Positions 1 to 13,106 are shown, counted from the first letter of the stretch. The stretch is 64,000 bases of DNA from Larix kaempferi (GCA_027924585.1 BSBM01000076.1:7077001-7141000); one strand, 5' to 3'. Notes: a model not told the origin generated them from the letters alone. Program-made: numbers and translations.

Positions 1-1330
1 TGCTTTAATCTATTTCTTCAAAACATGTTGCAATAGCTTACCTACTCCAACAGTCCCATGTCTTTCTTAGTCAGTGACTCAAATGCTTCCATACTCCTCC
101 ACCCAACAACTACATTCCAAAAATGCTTCGTATATTTCACCGTCAACCAGGTTACATGTTTGAAGAGAACATAACCACACACTCAACATTAAAGATCCTT
201 CAAAATTATTGTTCCTATTAGTCCATATAAATTTTATATCTTTTCCATTTCAAAATGTTAGATCAAAAGTTCATTGACCGGCAAAATTAAAATAAACATA
301 TCTTCTTTATTTTGATTTTCAAATTTCAAGACACAAGTTTTATTGCCCATAAATTTGGTACCTAGGTTTTTTGCTTTGCTGACTTCCAATACAAATGCTG
401 CTATGTCTCACCGTTGTTGTCTGCCCTGTGTCCATTTCTGCATGGCTACTCCCACACACTATGTCGGTCTTCTTTTAATGTTAAACCAACGAATATTCAC
501 GTTCAAAATTTAAGCTAAACTTGCATTCTTTTCTCCACTGTGTGGCAGATTGACCATAGATAATCTCTATGTTGTTTCCATACGAGCAGTGATCCATACT
601 TAGCTTCCTTTTCTTTTGATAGAGCTGTTGTTTTTGTCTAGTACATAATGTGGGTATGGTAGGAGACTGGAGTGATTCTGCACACACTGTATGTTTCATT
701 TTGTGGTCTCGAGATGAAAAGTATCAAGCCCTTCTTGTAACATTCATTCATGTCAAACACTTAATAAGTCCCGTAAGAGCGATCTGTCGTGGCTTCTTAT
801 GATCTGCTAAATATGTAATCCTTTACTAATTATTGATTGACTACATGCCATTTCTAGTCATGTTCCTTTCTCTATAAAATTTGTTAAGGGTTACTGAAAA
901 AAAGTGCAGATGCATGCACAAACTATGAACAAATCTGTAGGGATATGCACACAAATATTCAAAGGATTACTTTGATCTTATTTGCACCCCCGTTATTTTT
1001 CATTTAATTCGGTATGTATTATAAATATCAAGCCCATTTGATAAATGCCACGTATGGTTCTGCATTCAAATATCGAACTCCTCAAAAGTAGAGAATTCTA
1101 ACTACTTGTCCAACAACCAAACACCCTAGGATAAATAACTAGAATCAAAGAGGTAATATCAATAAAACTTTATTAATTAACTAGGAGAATCCTTAATAAC
1201 AGTTCAACTATTGATTCTAACATAGCTTTTGCATCTCAAAATTAGCCTTAATAACAGTCCTTAATAGTGTTTTTTGCATCTCAAGCTAAGCCTTGCTCGC
1301 ATCTCAAACTTAGCCTTGCTTAGTTTGTCA
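1..1330. other. No recognisable gene
   Basis: AT-rich DNA without a reading frame or motif that I can place. Around 1190-1320 there is a short run of imperfect direct repeats built on a phrase meaning 'aacttagccttgct' and 'taacagt' in several variants. The right edge leads into the Copia relic, so part of this stretch may be its decayed 3' end, but I see no clear polypurine tract or LTR start. Confidence 0.4.
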
Positions 1331-2400
1331 CAAAACATCAAATCAATTTCTTTTCACTGGACCTCCACTTTTACAAAATTATAATATTTTGAATTAGCAT
1401 GGTATACCGAGTTTCTTGTTAGTTTTATAGTGCTTTGGTTGACACAATTAATAAATGTAGTTCGATAATTTTCTCTTGTGTTTTTCCGGATGAGATTCAA
1501 CGAAATAGCCTCACAATTAGCACTACATAATGCTTTGTTTTCAACTTCAATGAAAAACAAATCATACTAAATTGCTTATAAACGCTCCAAGCAACAACTT
1601 TTCAACTCTTATCCAAATGTGAAATCATCATATCTTGTAGTTAATTTTCTATCAATGGAAAATAGCCCAATCAAAATTTAAGTAACTTGTCATCTCAATA
1701 ATAGAATGATTAGTAAACTCAATACCAAAATCTATAATTCATTTTATGTATCCAAGAAACCATTACATTGAATTTTATATGGCTTAGCCATGAATTGGCT
1801 AAGTATGTACTAACTGAATATGATGTCTTATTGTGTTGTGGTAGCAATTCCAACTAACCTCTATCTATCTATACAAAGTAGCAGTCACCTCCTTTGTATC
1901 ATTAGCAATGCTAAACTTCTAATTTTGTTCTAATGGAGTAGAGATTGATTTCATTCATGCATGTCAAACCTTTCACTTGCATATTTGCTATGAGTAATCA
2001 TGGTTTTTCCTTCATCCCTCCATATGGCGATGCCTAATCAATAGTGCATTTGTACAATGTCTTTCATTTCAAACACTTTTGATAAATCATATTGACATCA
2101 TCTATCAAATTTGCAACACTTCTTATCAAGAGTAGGTCATCAACATACACGAGATTAACACAATGTTTCCAAGATCATCTTCTTTATGTACAAGTTAGGA
2201 TCATTCTTACTTCTTATGAGTCATCTTTGAAAGAAGAAGTTATATCATTTTCCATACCAAACTCTAGGTGGTTGTTTAAAATTATATATGTTTTCTTAAA
2301 CTTGCATGGTAGATGTTTTTACCCTTTCTTTACAAAACCTTGAAGTTTCTCAACATAAACTTCTTCATAATAAATCCCATTGTTTTTTTAAGGTATCGAT
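1330..2400 (-). pseudogene. Copia (Ty1-type) RT/RNase H relic
   Basis: Read on the minus strand, scattered frames give the order of a Copia polyprotein end. First comes a reverse transcriptase core near 2345-2090 with a KQPPRVWYGK block (normally KQAPRAWY), then DPNLYIKK, then a YVDDLLL active-site box. Near 2040-1960 there is an IAIW/SKYA block. Near 1560-1355 an RNase H end reads NQSTIKLTRNSVYHANSKYY, which matches the usual DNQS..KL..NP..H.RSKH pattern with several substitutions. Stops and frame changes occur throughout, so no protein can be made. No LTR could be assigned. The RNase H frame at 1560-1354 is the best preserved piece. Family identification is firm; exact edges are not. Confidence 0.72.
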
Positions 2401-2489
2401 GCAAGAGCATAAGTTGTTTTGCATGCATTTTAATTCATAGGTGGATTCTCAGAAGAATCTCCAATTCTAATTTCAAGGTATGCACATGT

Positions 2490-2795
2490 TTAATCCATGG
2501 GCAGAGATGCATCATATTGCCCACGTTGGAACTAACCTGATCACTAGTCTGTTTCATGCAAATCATTGGATGCTAGGAGGACTGACATAGGATGTGTTCT
2601 TAAATAATGGATAAAATTAATGTATGTTAATCGGTGAAGGAACGAAGCAAAGAAACAGACTGCATCAATGTTCAAACGTCCCAAACAAGATATGCCATTA
2701 TCATTTTCATTTTACACATTTTCCTGATATGCCAAGAAACAGACTGCATCATCTTACACATTTTCCTAACCACGTTTCTGGTCAGATTTTTGAAG
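2490..2795 (+). repeat. Duplication A, copy 1, first part
   Basis: Closely matches 22105-22435. Shared landmarks include the phrase 'aatcattggatgctaggagg', the following 'tgacataggatgtg', and the stretch with two 'gccaagaaaca..actgcatca' units and repeated 'ttacacattttcct'. The match stops near 2795 and resumes at 5278, so copy 2 lacks the 2.5 kb in between. No coding function is visible. Confidence 0.85.
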
Positions 2796-2799
2796 TATT

Positions 2800-3570
2800 T
2801 TGCCAATGAAAATAGCCTTAACTATAAACTCCAATTTAACTAATACATGTTAACCAGCACATACTGCAATTTCAGATTGATAGTCAATATTAACTGGCAC
2901 ATATTGCAATTTCATATTAATAATTAAAGCTGCTATTTAAATCATAAAAATATATAGGTTACTATAAACAAAACTAAATCATTTCATTATCAATTATCCG
3001 ACATCTAATATAAAATACTACAAGTAGTAAGTACAATACTAAAATAATAAGTGAGAACTAGAAATTATTTTAGAGAAAAAAACCATCAATCAAGTTGAGA
3101 GGAATGTAAAATTAATGGTTTTACTTTTTAATGATTTTTAAATTTATATAGAAATCAATAAAATGATATTATTTTTTAAAATATTACATCTATCTTTTTA
3201 CTGTATGAATATATACATAAAAAAATTGATCAGAAGATTAACTTAATGAACCTTAAACCCTCTCCAATACTCGCTTGTAGAAAAAGATTTTACAAGTGTT
3301 TTTTACAATTCTTTCGTGGCAGATGAACATAAACAAAAATTATTATATTACTAATGTATTTTATATAATAAACATCACCAAACATTGCAATATTACCCAC
3401 TCCTAAAAATTTCAAAGTGATCATCAAGATACATCATGAACACATACACGTGAGTTGAACAATCATCCATTTTATTAACAAATTAAATTTTACAAAGCAA
3501 GTCATGTAAAGAAATCAACACACAGCACAACTCTTCATAATTTACAACTTAACAACTATGTGACTAAGAT
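2800..3570. other. AT-rich spacer
   Basis: Very AT-rich DNA with no coding potential and no inverted or long direct repeats that I can see. It belongs to the 2.5 kb present in duplication A copy 1 only. Confidence 0.4.
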
Positions 3571-4120
3571 TTGCATAATTTGGAAGCTCTGAAAGCAAAG
3601 TATAATAGAATTTTGGTATACCCAGAAATATATAAGAGCAAATCTTGGGGATACTTTAATGGTGCATGCCAAGGATCCCTGGGCATCTGTGGATCTAGAG
3701 GAGTTCTATATATGGCAGATGATCATATTGAATTCAAAGCAATTTTTGTTCAGGGATCAAATATAAGGCAGAATTGTGTGCTCTGTGTATATCGTTAAAA
3801 TAGCTTTGGGAACGGTATTTCCAGTATTCAAATTTTGGGGGTCCCAAAATTCATTCTCTTGAATGGGAAATGGGTAAAAGTATGCTACAAAAAATTATGC
3901 TACATCCATTCATGGACAAATTCAGAAAGGTAAGAAATCTGTTCAAGTGTGTTTTATTCCAGCATGTCTAAAGAGAATTAAATGAGCATGTAGAGAGAAT
4001 TAAATGAGCATGCATATTGAATTTCTAAAGAAGTTTTATCTCTTCAAAAGGAGGAGTGTCTGTTGGTAACAGCTGAATCTGGAAAAGGAATCTCCCATCC
4101 AGAAAGAAAGTCATACTGTA
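3571..4120 (+). pseudogene. LINE RNase H relic
   Basis: A plus-strand frame starting at 3571 reads KSWGYFNGACQGSLGICGSR followed by GVLYM, the start of the RNase H-like (RVT_3) domain found at the C-terminus of plant L1-type LINE ORF2. The first catalytic Asp of the usual YFDGA is Asn here. After a frame change near 3765 the sequence continues with residues resembling the AEL.AL helix. Near 3950-4000 a further frame gives FQHV..ELNEH, resembling the conserved H(V)xRE.N..AD tail. Stops and shifts make it non-coding. It lies inside the 2.5 kb that separates the two parts of duplication A copy 1. Confidence 0.7.
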
Positions 4121-4129
4121 TTGAAACTC

Positions 4130-4930
4130 AGCAGAATTGGAAATTTCTGTTCAAATGAAGAAGTCCGAGTATGTGAAACACGGCTGAGATGTGATTTTTG
4201 GATTGGCTTTTTAAAGCAAAATTTTTGAGGATGACCAGTTGTTTCAGACTGTTTAGTTGAGTCCAATGCCTTGGATCAAAAGGAGAAGTGAGGCTTTATA
4301 CACAGCAATGTTGAAAAGGTACTTAGCAATGTATATTTTGGATAGATCAAATGTCTATTTTCCATGGAAAAGAAATAAATCATTCCTGGGACATCCTATA
4401 ACCTACAGACTTTCAACAACTCATTTGCCTCTTACACCATTAAGACAATAACACAAACTCTTGCAATGGCCAGCATAGAACAACAACCGCGTTAGGTACA
4501 AGATAAGCAAAAAAAAAGAGCATGCACTGAAGCAACTGCTAGGAAGTTGGAACAGATTAAGTTCATTAAATTGGGGATCTAATAATAAAAATGCTAGATT
4601 GTAAAGCAAAACGTTTAAAAAAATGGCAATGTAACAGTACCGAGCCCGAATTGATACAATGTAAACTAGTTCAATATTTATCACTATAAAATATCAAAAT
4701 TCATTTCTAGTTAAGGCAACTGCACTATAAAATATCAAAATTCATTTATATTTAAAGCTACTACAGGCGATCATTTATATTGACATTCTAACAAAAACAA
4801 GTTCAACATTCATATGTACGTTTGAAAATGCATGAGCTAACATTAAACAGTTGAAGAATTACCTATGAAGTATTCATAAACACTTTCCTTTCCAAAGAGA
4901 AGACAACGACTCGCTGGCATTCATAGTATC
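4130..4930. other. No recognisable gene
   Basis: Low-complexity AT-rich DNA. A short direct repeat ('cactataaaatatcaaaattcattt') occurs twice near 4681-4746. Open frames here are short and show no family signature. Confidence 0.4.
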
Positions 4931-4932
4931 GA

Positions 4933-5334
4933 TCATTCTAAAGCACCTGGCTTCAACAACTTTGCCCACTGGATACTATTCACCCATGAACAAATTCCAT
5001 TGTTCGAACTTCTCCGGGCTTCACACCATATTTTTGAGATTCCTTTGGGCTTCACACCAGATTTTTGGGATCCCTTTTGAGGCTGTGCTGCATAAAGCCT
5101 CATGATCCTTTCAGTATTGGACGACGAGATAATGGGTATTTGGTAAGAGAATGAATGCCATTCAATGACGACAAAGTACAACATATTACGTTTTGTGATT
5201 GGAAATTGCGAAATACTGTACCTCACACGTACTGCGAAATCTTCAACGATCTCCATAACAACTGTGTTCAGGGATTCATGAAAGTCACTATGGTCATTTA
5301 GTAAATGCACCACCATAAACCAAGTCGACCTCAA
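4933..5334 (-). CDS. Hypothetical 133-residue open frame
   Basis: An uninterrupted minus-strand frame that I do not recognise. The first 85 residues look like a mixed alpha/beta segment (VMEIVEDFAVRVRY, NMLYFVVIEWHSF). The last part is built on an imperfect duplicated motif (KPKGISKIW and SQKSGVKPKGIS) that comes from a roughly 33-bp direct repeat near 5010-5080. Its 5' end overlaps the resumption of duplication A at 5278, and copy 2 at 22430 keeps only the first few codons. The composition is less AT-rich than the surroundings. It could be a fragment of a host gene exon or a chance frame. No start context, splice site or promoter supports expression. Confidence 0.25.
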   Translation of the reverse strand: MRSTWFMVVHLLNDHSDFHESLNTVVMEIVEDFAVRVRYSISQFPITKRNMLYFVVIEWHSFSYQIPIISSSNTERIMRLYAAQPQKGSQKSGVKPKGISKIWCEARRSSNNGICSWVNSIQWAKLLKPGALE

Positions 5335-7660
5335 CTCTATATATATTTTGGTTTATAAATAAGTTATCATAATGTTGTATTTTATGCAATTCAAAACTTT
5401 GGTCATTCATAAATTTAGGTTTCTAATTAAGTTCTCAAAATAACAAAATTTTGAAAAACAATTGTGTGGAATTAAATAATTCATTTATTACTATGTTGAT
5501 GTGGATAAATTCACTCAAATAAATATTTGTTTTTCATAATTGAAAATGTAGGATCTAGCAATCATGACTAAGTGCAAGTGTGGGGGCTCTTAAGTAACAA
5601 TGAGATGAAAAAGAAAACAAAAGCTGAGCAATAATGAAGAATGGAAATACTTTCTCTCTTTTCATAACCGAAGCAGTAGGGTATATACATCTTGATCATT
5701 TTAAAATTCAAATGGGGAAGGGTTCCCTCATGCCACAAACAAGGGGTTGCATACACCAATTTGTTGTGGCTTGGTCATAACCTTAAAACTTAAGTATAAT
5801 TATATAATATATATTTGTGTATATGTGTATGAGTGAGATATGAAATTTTTAACTTAAGCTTTTTGTCATTTATCACACATGGCCCTTCCTCATTATTCAT
5901 CCATGGTGTAGTTTTATTTTATTAATAGAAGCAATGTAAATTGTCTTATACTACATCATAGATTTATGAAGTAATACTCGTTAGTGGATCTTAATTTATG
6001 TTCCTCTAAGAAAATTTATTAAATACATTTTGCATTCTCATTTATTTAGTTAGGTGCCTAAATATGGGATATTGCACTGTGGAACTAAGTTCAAGTGGGC
6101 ATGCCATGTAATTTAAGAACTCATGATCCAACTCTATAGGTGACTAAACACTCTTTATAAATTTGAATTTTTTTTTATGTGTTATATTTTTCCGAGGCAA
6201 GAGAGTCTCTCATCCTGGTCAAATTGAATGTAAAAAATGTAAGTACATTGAAATTGACAAAAAAAATTACTCGTACTTTTCCTAGCGAAATAAGAGGGGA
6301 AATGATGCCTATTGCACTTATAGTAGCACATATTAACTCTTTGTTTATCATTCCATTAATTTTCAAAAGAAATAAAGAAAATGGCCTAAATATTATCCTC
6401 TTTTAAACTTTTTTCGAAGTAGATATTGAAAATGTGCATTTCTAAGTTAGTTTGATTTTGAAAGATAATCTTTTAGGAATGCATTATATTTAAAAGTTTA
6501 AATACGTCTCTTCTATTTCTTTTGAAAATTTTCTTAGTTTCAAGACTTGCATTGCTTCATTTGAAAGAACAAATAAATGTGCATACTACATTTGTTAATA
6601 TCTTTACTTATTTTAGCAAGTTTGAATCCAAAAACATTATTAGAGTTTCACTTTACATCCTATGTTGAGTAGTTAATAACTACTAAAAGCAATATAATGT
6701 AAAAGAACTTGACTTGTTTAAGGATAGCCATAAACAGTGTCAAATTTGTAGGTGGAGGAGTGTGTGAAATAGAAAGAAGTTCTCAACTTTTGGAACTCTA
6801 CTATGGGATCATCCTCTAATCAAAGCCTAAATTGATGCCCAATGTTGATAAATACTAGAATCTTCACTCAAGAGATGACGTGTCTACTGGAAATGTAGTT
6901 GTTTAGGTTAAGAATGATGAGGCTATGGGTTCTTTAGGAAAAATTAATATATATATATATATATAGTTTAGGGGAGATTAGGATTAACTAATGTCTTTAT
7001 TTAAAGTAATTTTATATATATTATTAATTTTTATATTTATTATTAATTATAACTTTATTCTTAATTATAATTTTATTTTTATTCTTATAATTATGTTTCT
7101 TTTAATATTTAAGGATTGGATTTAATAATTAGATAAAGAATGTTAGTGATTAAGGATGGGACAAGTTAATGGCACCTTGTGATGTTATAATTAATTAGTA
7201 TGCTTAGACTTAATAATTAATTAGAATATTTAATAATGATTAAATATCCTAATTAATTATTACTAAATCATGCTAATTAATTATAAGTCAATGTGGCTAT
7301 TAAATAATTGGGAGTTTTCAAGTTTAATTAATATTACAAAGAATTGAGTCAAATTAATTAAAGTTATGTTTCAATTGTAAAAATTTTAATTAAGTCCTAA
7401 ATATTAATTACTATATTTTATATTTTATAGTCAATATTGTAAGGGTCAAAGACTTTTAGGGACTATGTTACTAAGTATTTGGGTAGAAGATGTTTGCTTG
7501 TTTATTTTTAGGGAGTGAAGGATAGGTTTCCAAGAGTCACTAAGTTTAATTTCATCATCCCTATTAAGGCAATCTTGGTTAATGTTAATTTCGATTTTCT
7601 CCCTAACCTTTCATTTTGCCAAGTTATCCTCTCTAGCTATGATTTTGGCTTCTTCCAAGC
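5278..7660 (+). repeat. Duplication A, copy 1, main part
   Basis: Matches 22430-24722 over its full length with substitutions and small indels; shared phrases include 'gtcatttagtaaatgcacca' and 'tttatattttatagtcaa'. Copy 2 carries an extra roughly 45 bp at 23375-23420 that this copy lacks. This copy has a TA microsatellite at 6946-6965. No protein signature is visible in either copy, although a short frame near 6530-6660 is similar in both. The match ends at 'ccctaacctttcatt', beyond which the two loci differ completely. Confidence 0.88.
7211..7262. repeat. Inverted repeat (24-bp arms, 4-bp loop)
   Basis: The left arm 7211-7234 and right arm 7239-7262 are reverse complements with one mismatch, built on 'taataattaatta'. 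The same hairpin is conserved at 24301-24352 in the second copy of duplication A. The whole surrounding 7100-7430 is rich in ATTAATTA, so a compositional origin is possible. Confidence 0.6.
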
Positions 7661-7889
7661 AAATATGGTGACGAGTCAAGTGTGAAAAGGACTCGAACTA
7701 AACGAAAGTGTAATTAGTACCTTAGTAACCAAGGCCCTTAGAATATCATATAAGGATCACATTAAGCAAGAGATGGAGCACCTAGCCAATGTGTTTGAAG
7801 GGAATGGGTATGATAATAATCAGTTCAAAAAGGTAGTTGCAAAGGTCAAGATAAAAATGAGAATTATGAGATCATCCTCAAACTATGTA

Positions 7890-8042
7890 TCATTTATATA
7901 TATATATATAGGAAGCAAAGCGTACACCAATTGACCATACAATTATAATTAAGGTCCTAGCTAGCCAATAAAGACAATAGTAATATAATAATACAAAATT
8001 GATGTCAGGATGTATAGGGCTTAACATGCCCCTCCCGTTCAA
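7890..8042 (-). mobile_element. Polypurine tract and start of a chromovirus 3' LTR
   Basis: Minus-strand sequence reads 'gaacgggaggggca' (8042-8029) followed by TGTTAAGCCCTATACATCC, which has the form of a polypurine tract followed by an LTR beginning with TG. It sits directly after the chromodomain stop, exactly where it should be. The LTR runs leftwards, and I could not find its end or a partner LTR in the window. Confidence 0.6.
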
Positions 8043-8478
8043 ACAAGTGTTGTCTTCAACACTTCGTTAACATTGGATGTTTCTCCATGAATAACTCATC
8101 TTCCCATGTCACCTCTTCTATTGGAAAGTTCTTCCACTTGATGAGGTACTCAGTAATTGCTCAATTTTGCAATTGCTTTATCCTTGTATGAAGGATTGTA
8201 ATAAGTTCTATTATTAATTTCCCTTCTTCATCAATCTCTTTTAAAATAGTTTGGACTAAGATCTTGTCACCAATTCTAGTTTTCTTCATATTTGTGGCAG
8301 ATGATTTTTTTTCTTCAATGATTTTTTTGAAATACCAATGGCCAAGTGTCGATCCATAGTCAAAAGCCACAATCAAAGAAACCCTGAAAACTATTACACA
8401 ATGTCTAAAAATAAATTTGTGCCCAAGGGAGGAGATCATAAATTTGGCTCTACTACCAATGAAACAAACAAAGTTCAT
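8028..8478 (-). pseudogene. Chromovirus integrase end with chromodomain
   Basis: On the minus strand the frame entering near 8290 gives EGKLIIELITILHTRIKQLQ. After one stop at 8161-8163 it gives ITEYLIKWKNFP and then EEVTWEDE. These match the chromodomain at the C-terminus of plant Ty3/gypsy chromovirus integrase. The frame ends with a stop near 8065 and runs into a polypurine tract. Further upstream the minus-strand frame to 8478 is of uncertain origin. Only this last fragment of pol survives; no RT, RNase H or integrase core is seen to the right. Confidence 0.72.
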
Positions 8479-8499
8479 TTAAATAAATATGAACATAGT

Positions 8500-11400
8500 T
8501 CATGTACTGAATGTCTAAATATAAGAAGGATAACATTTTAAAATCCATACAGAACAATTATATAATAATTGAGTAATGGGTCAATATACTTCTATATGCA
8601 TTGAAATGTCGCTATGGATGATAGGTCATGTCCCTTCATCTTCAAGATGTGACACTTCATTAATTATTATTATTATTATTATTAGTTATTAATTTATGTT
8701 TATTTGATGTATATTTATGACCATTACATCTTACTATAGTTTTCAACTAAGTATTCCAAGTTTGTGTTTCAATGATACTTGAAAGTTAAATTTTCTTCGG
8801 GGTGGGCAATGGAGGAGAAAAAGTGGGGTAGTAATGTTTGTTTCTTTTTGATGACCCTTGCACTCTATGTGCCCTACTTAGAGAATCTTCATTTTTTCCA
8901 TCAATCTGATTGTTGCAAACACAATGGTCGATTTTGATAATTCTTCAAAAACTCTAAAGTATGGTACTAGAGGAACCTAATGATGAATTTATTTCCTTGG
9001 AGATATTATATGTGAAGCATCATGTTGAGATTGCTTTGTTGCAAGGAATTATTTCCTAGTTGCATAATGCTAATGGAGCAAGTTGTTTCCTTACAGAAAA
9101 CTAACCTTTGACTACAAGATGAAGTCCCTTTGACTACAAGATGAAGTCAATTTTTCACATTTGACTCTTTTTTCAACATCATAAGAAATATCTACACTTC
9201 AAACTAACAATGTCCTAAAAAAATGAAGCCCTAAACAATTCTAATGAAGGCTTATGTCTATAGTTGGTTGAAAAGGAAAATTCCACTTATACAATGTACA
9301 ACCTCAATAAAAATCTTATCCAAGCAGTATGTGAACTTATGTACTAAAGGTGATTTTGAGGCTTGCTTTAGCAACTTTGAAACTTATTTGAAATAAATCA
9401 TATTATTGGTATTGGTATTTCTAAAACATATAATGGCTATGTTAAGAGGTGAACACTAGTATTAATGAGTGGAACGAAACCTTGAACATCAGGTATCATA
9501 AAATCATGAATGAATTATAGAAGGAGATACTTGAATCTAACACTCTTTTGCAATGGCTTCTCATGCATTGGTGGCTATTCATGTATAGTGTTCTCTTAAT
9601 TTTGAGAAACATTAAAATTCTGAGTTCGAAATTGCTTCATTAGATGGTTTATATCAGTGATGGTCTTGATAAAAATGGACATTGAATTATCACTCCTATT
9701 ATTCCTGAGATGAGACTAGTGCCTATCCTCCTTCCATGTTTTGAGAATTCATCGCTATATGCAAGCCATGTGAGCTCTTAATCACTTTTGTTTAAAAAAC
9801 CCAAGGGTTGCATTGTCTTATGTGTGGAGAAGATGACTTCAAATTTATTGACACACACCTTGTGGCATAAAAATAGAGATCAAGCTTTGAATCTCAAAAG
9901 TGAATCCTACAACAGTATTTGAAAATGTGCATAATGTTAAATTTATGTAAGTAAATGATATGTCAAAGATGACAAAGTCCAATTCTATAGACATGGTATA
10001 CCTAAATGAAAACGTGTTGGGTTTTCTTATATATTGTCCTTATATAGGCTAAGTTAAACTTTGAAGTAAGTTGAAATCGAATGAAATCATTTACTTAGTT
10101 CTTAAATTTAAATGTAAATCCCTACAAGAAATTCTATGAGCAAATACAGATTAATAAAATTCAGAAAGACATAAAATAACCCCCAGGAACTAAAACTTAC
10201 GCCTAGGAACTTTATTAGTACCCTTGACTAACAACTTCTAGATGCAACTAGCCTTACAAACCCCCTTCTCTCTTGTAATGAAAATCAATGGTATTGGACA
10301 AAAAGAGAGCATGTATCAAAGAGAGAAAACAACACTTTATCCAAAAAAGATTCGATAATTGCAGAACCATTTCAAGATTGAAAGATCCGTTATCTAGTTT
10401 TGGAAATAAGAAAAACAAGGAAGATGACTGCGAGCTCAAAAACTGTAAAACATAACTACGAGGCAATAATGGTTTACGATATGGATATAAACTAACCCAA
10501 GATGACAAAAACACAATGCTCTATTCTAAAATAGTGTAGCCATGTAGACGACACTTGCGACGAGATTCAAAGCATGAACTAAGTCTTATAAATTAGGTCA
10601 AGCTAATGTAGAAGTAGCATATAGTCAATTTCAGAGAGACATTAAGCATCATGCACGTAACAAAGTAGCATTCAGTCAAGTCAATCTATTAGGAATAGGG
10701 TTACACATCTAGGGGAATGAGTTAATAAGTGGATAAACTTTATTTTTTCCTAAATTTAATAGGCATTTTACCAAAAGTTACATATCCACTCGATTCATAA
10801 AAAATTCAACCATACAATTTTGTTTTTAATGATTTTGATTCATTTTAATAAATTTTACAAAACCATATATATATATAATCACTCCATTCTGAGAGACCTT
10901 AAAAGACACACATGCATTTTATGAACTAATTATCTACTTCATCCCCCCCAAAAGGTATTTTTCTAGCCATTTCAGGCTTTCAAACCTATCCGATGCCACT
11001 CAATATAAATCTGTACAGACCTGCTATAAAAGATATCAACTATGCCATGTATGCTGCTTAATATTTCTATATGTTCTAATTTAACCAACAGATCAAATAT
11101 ATATCATTTTTAAGAGCGATTTCGGTATATGGAAAACACTGAAATAAACTAGAACCTAAACACATCCAATATTACTATTCCCTCCTCTGAACAGCCATGT
11201 CAAGGTAAGGGAATCAGTAATATATTTCAGACAAAAAATTCAATCATCCACACGAAGAACAAAAGAAAAAGGAAGATCATAATAGACCAAAGAGATGTGA
11301 AAACCACAATCTCTAAAGAGAAGAAAACGCATGGTATATCCTTCATTCAAAATGTCTTTGAGATTTTCATTTTCAAAAAATGCATGGTATATCCTTCATT

Positions 11401-13100
11401 CAAAATGGTTTGAGTTTTTCATTTTCTTTCGAATAGGTCAAGTAATAATCTAAATTTAACATAGTTCCAAGTGAGTAAGAGTAAGTATCAATTTATGACT
11501 TATTCATTGACCAATCCAAAGAACCTCATTCCCTTTCAAAATTACAAGGCCCCAAGTTTCAAGTAGTTTATTTTGCATCTAATTCATTATCGTTGGTCCA
11601 TACAAGTATAGAAGTACAAAAGATAAACAACTTCTTGTTTGGATTCATAAACAATAAACAATAATGTGTCTTTTTTCTAAAATGTAAAGGAGAATAGAAG
11701 CATAAATAATGCACTTTGAATTTATGTATTGTGCATAAACTGAATTCAAAATATGGGAATTGAGAATCTACCTACCCCAAAAATACCATCTGATCAACAT
11801 TATCTTTACAATATTAACTAAAATTGGTATAATAAGCTCTGAAGTTTGTAATTCCTCAATTAAAATTATTCATAAGAGTAAATCTGCAAATTCATTAACC
11901 TTGATAAGTACATCACAATTTAATATACCTATGATATGCCATGGAAAAATACTGAATGTAGTGTAACCCCTGTTGTCTAAACCAACAAGAGTTGGTTGTG
12001 TAGAATTCTTAACTAGAGGCCCTCCCAGCAAACAACGAAAGCAACAAAAATATATGCCAATGGTTATGAAAGACTAACGCAACAATTTGTTAATCTACAA
12101 ACGATAAGTCAAAAGATAACTTCACTGGCTCAAAGGTGTCCATGCAATTTTCAGAGACAATCTCCTATCTAAAGTATTTGATTAAAATTTAACCCACAAA
12201 CTTTCATTTGTCTTGCCAACCTTTCCAGGCTACATAAACCTTATAGACCAATTAGAATGTCTCAATAAGCTTACTTAGTTCATGGACATGTTTAGAGATC
12301 AGCAACAAGGATGCTTGAGATAAAAGGAATGTTGTATATGCAATATTTCTTAACATCATACTTCCAGACTTTCTCTGTATCAATTATAAGTTATAACTTG
12401 TATTTAGCCATGTTGTAATTTTCATCACAATCATTCCAAGATATCACTGGACCACAGTTCAACAAATCTTAACTGAAATTTTTAATACTAATATAATGTT
12501 TAGAAATTCATAACACTTAAATAGAATTTAATTCACTACCAAAATAAAGTTATACGAGCTTTCAAGCCTATTTTTGTCAACATTGAGATCATTATACTTG
12601 CTAGAAGCATCTCTAGTTTTGTCAACAATGAGATAATCGTACTTGCTAGAAGTATGCTTAGTATTGAAGCTTATTAGTCCCTTGACAAACTAGATTGTAT
12701 TTGTCTGGAAATAAATTAAAAAACAATAAGGATCATAAGTATTATATATATGGAACTATATATCTTATATTTCAATATTAGTCCACAATAAAAGTGTACA
12801 TCAAACAGTAATGCATCAGGCCGAATGGGCTGACACACAAATTCCCCTCCTTTGGAGCCAAACTATTTATTTCCTAAATATGCTAATTCTGTCAACGTGA
12901 TAAATATAATTTATTTAGTTAGGTGCAAAACTCCAATCAAGATTTCCATGTATACAATTGAATATAATCCTTTGACCTTCTACAAAAAAATGTATTTACC
13001 AAATCCGTAGTATAAATGAATGTTTTCATATGAGCTTGATCTTGTTCAAGTAGAAGTAGGGCATAATGTAGTATGCAAAAGCCATTGGTATTAATATCTA
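8500..13100. other. No recognisable gene over 4.6 kb
   Basis: Mixed AT-rich DNA with no frame longer than about 90 codons and no domain that I can place. Small features: an (ATT)n run at 8660-8684, a 21-bp duplicated phrase 'cctttgactacaagatgaag' near 9108-9145, and a duplicated 'tgcatggtatatccttcattc' near 11330-11400. The minus-strand frame at 10254-10514 has a leucine-rich stretch but no other support. The ABCG pseudogene begins just to the right. Confidence 0.4.
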
Positions 13101-13106
13101 GACATC

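Noticed and set aside
6964-6985. Phrases resembling the plant telomere repeat (tttaggg)
   Set aside because: Only one or two imperfect units in AT-rich DNA; no array.
10254-10514. Minus-strand frame of 86 residues, Leu/Phe-rich
   Set aside because: No family signature, and the composition is expected from AT-rich DNA.
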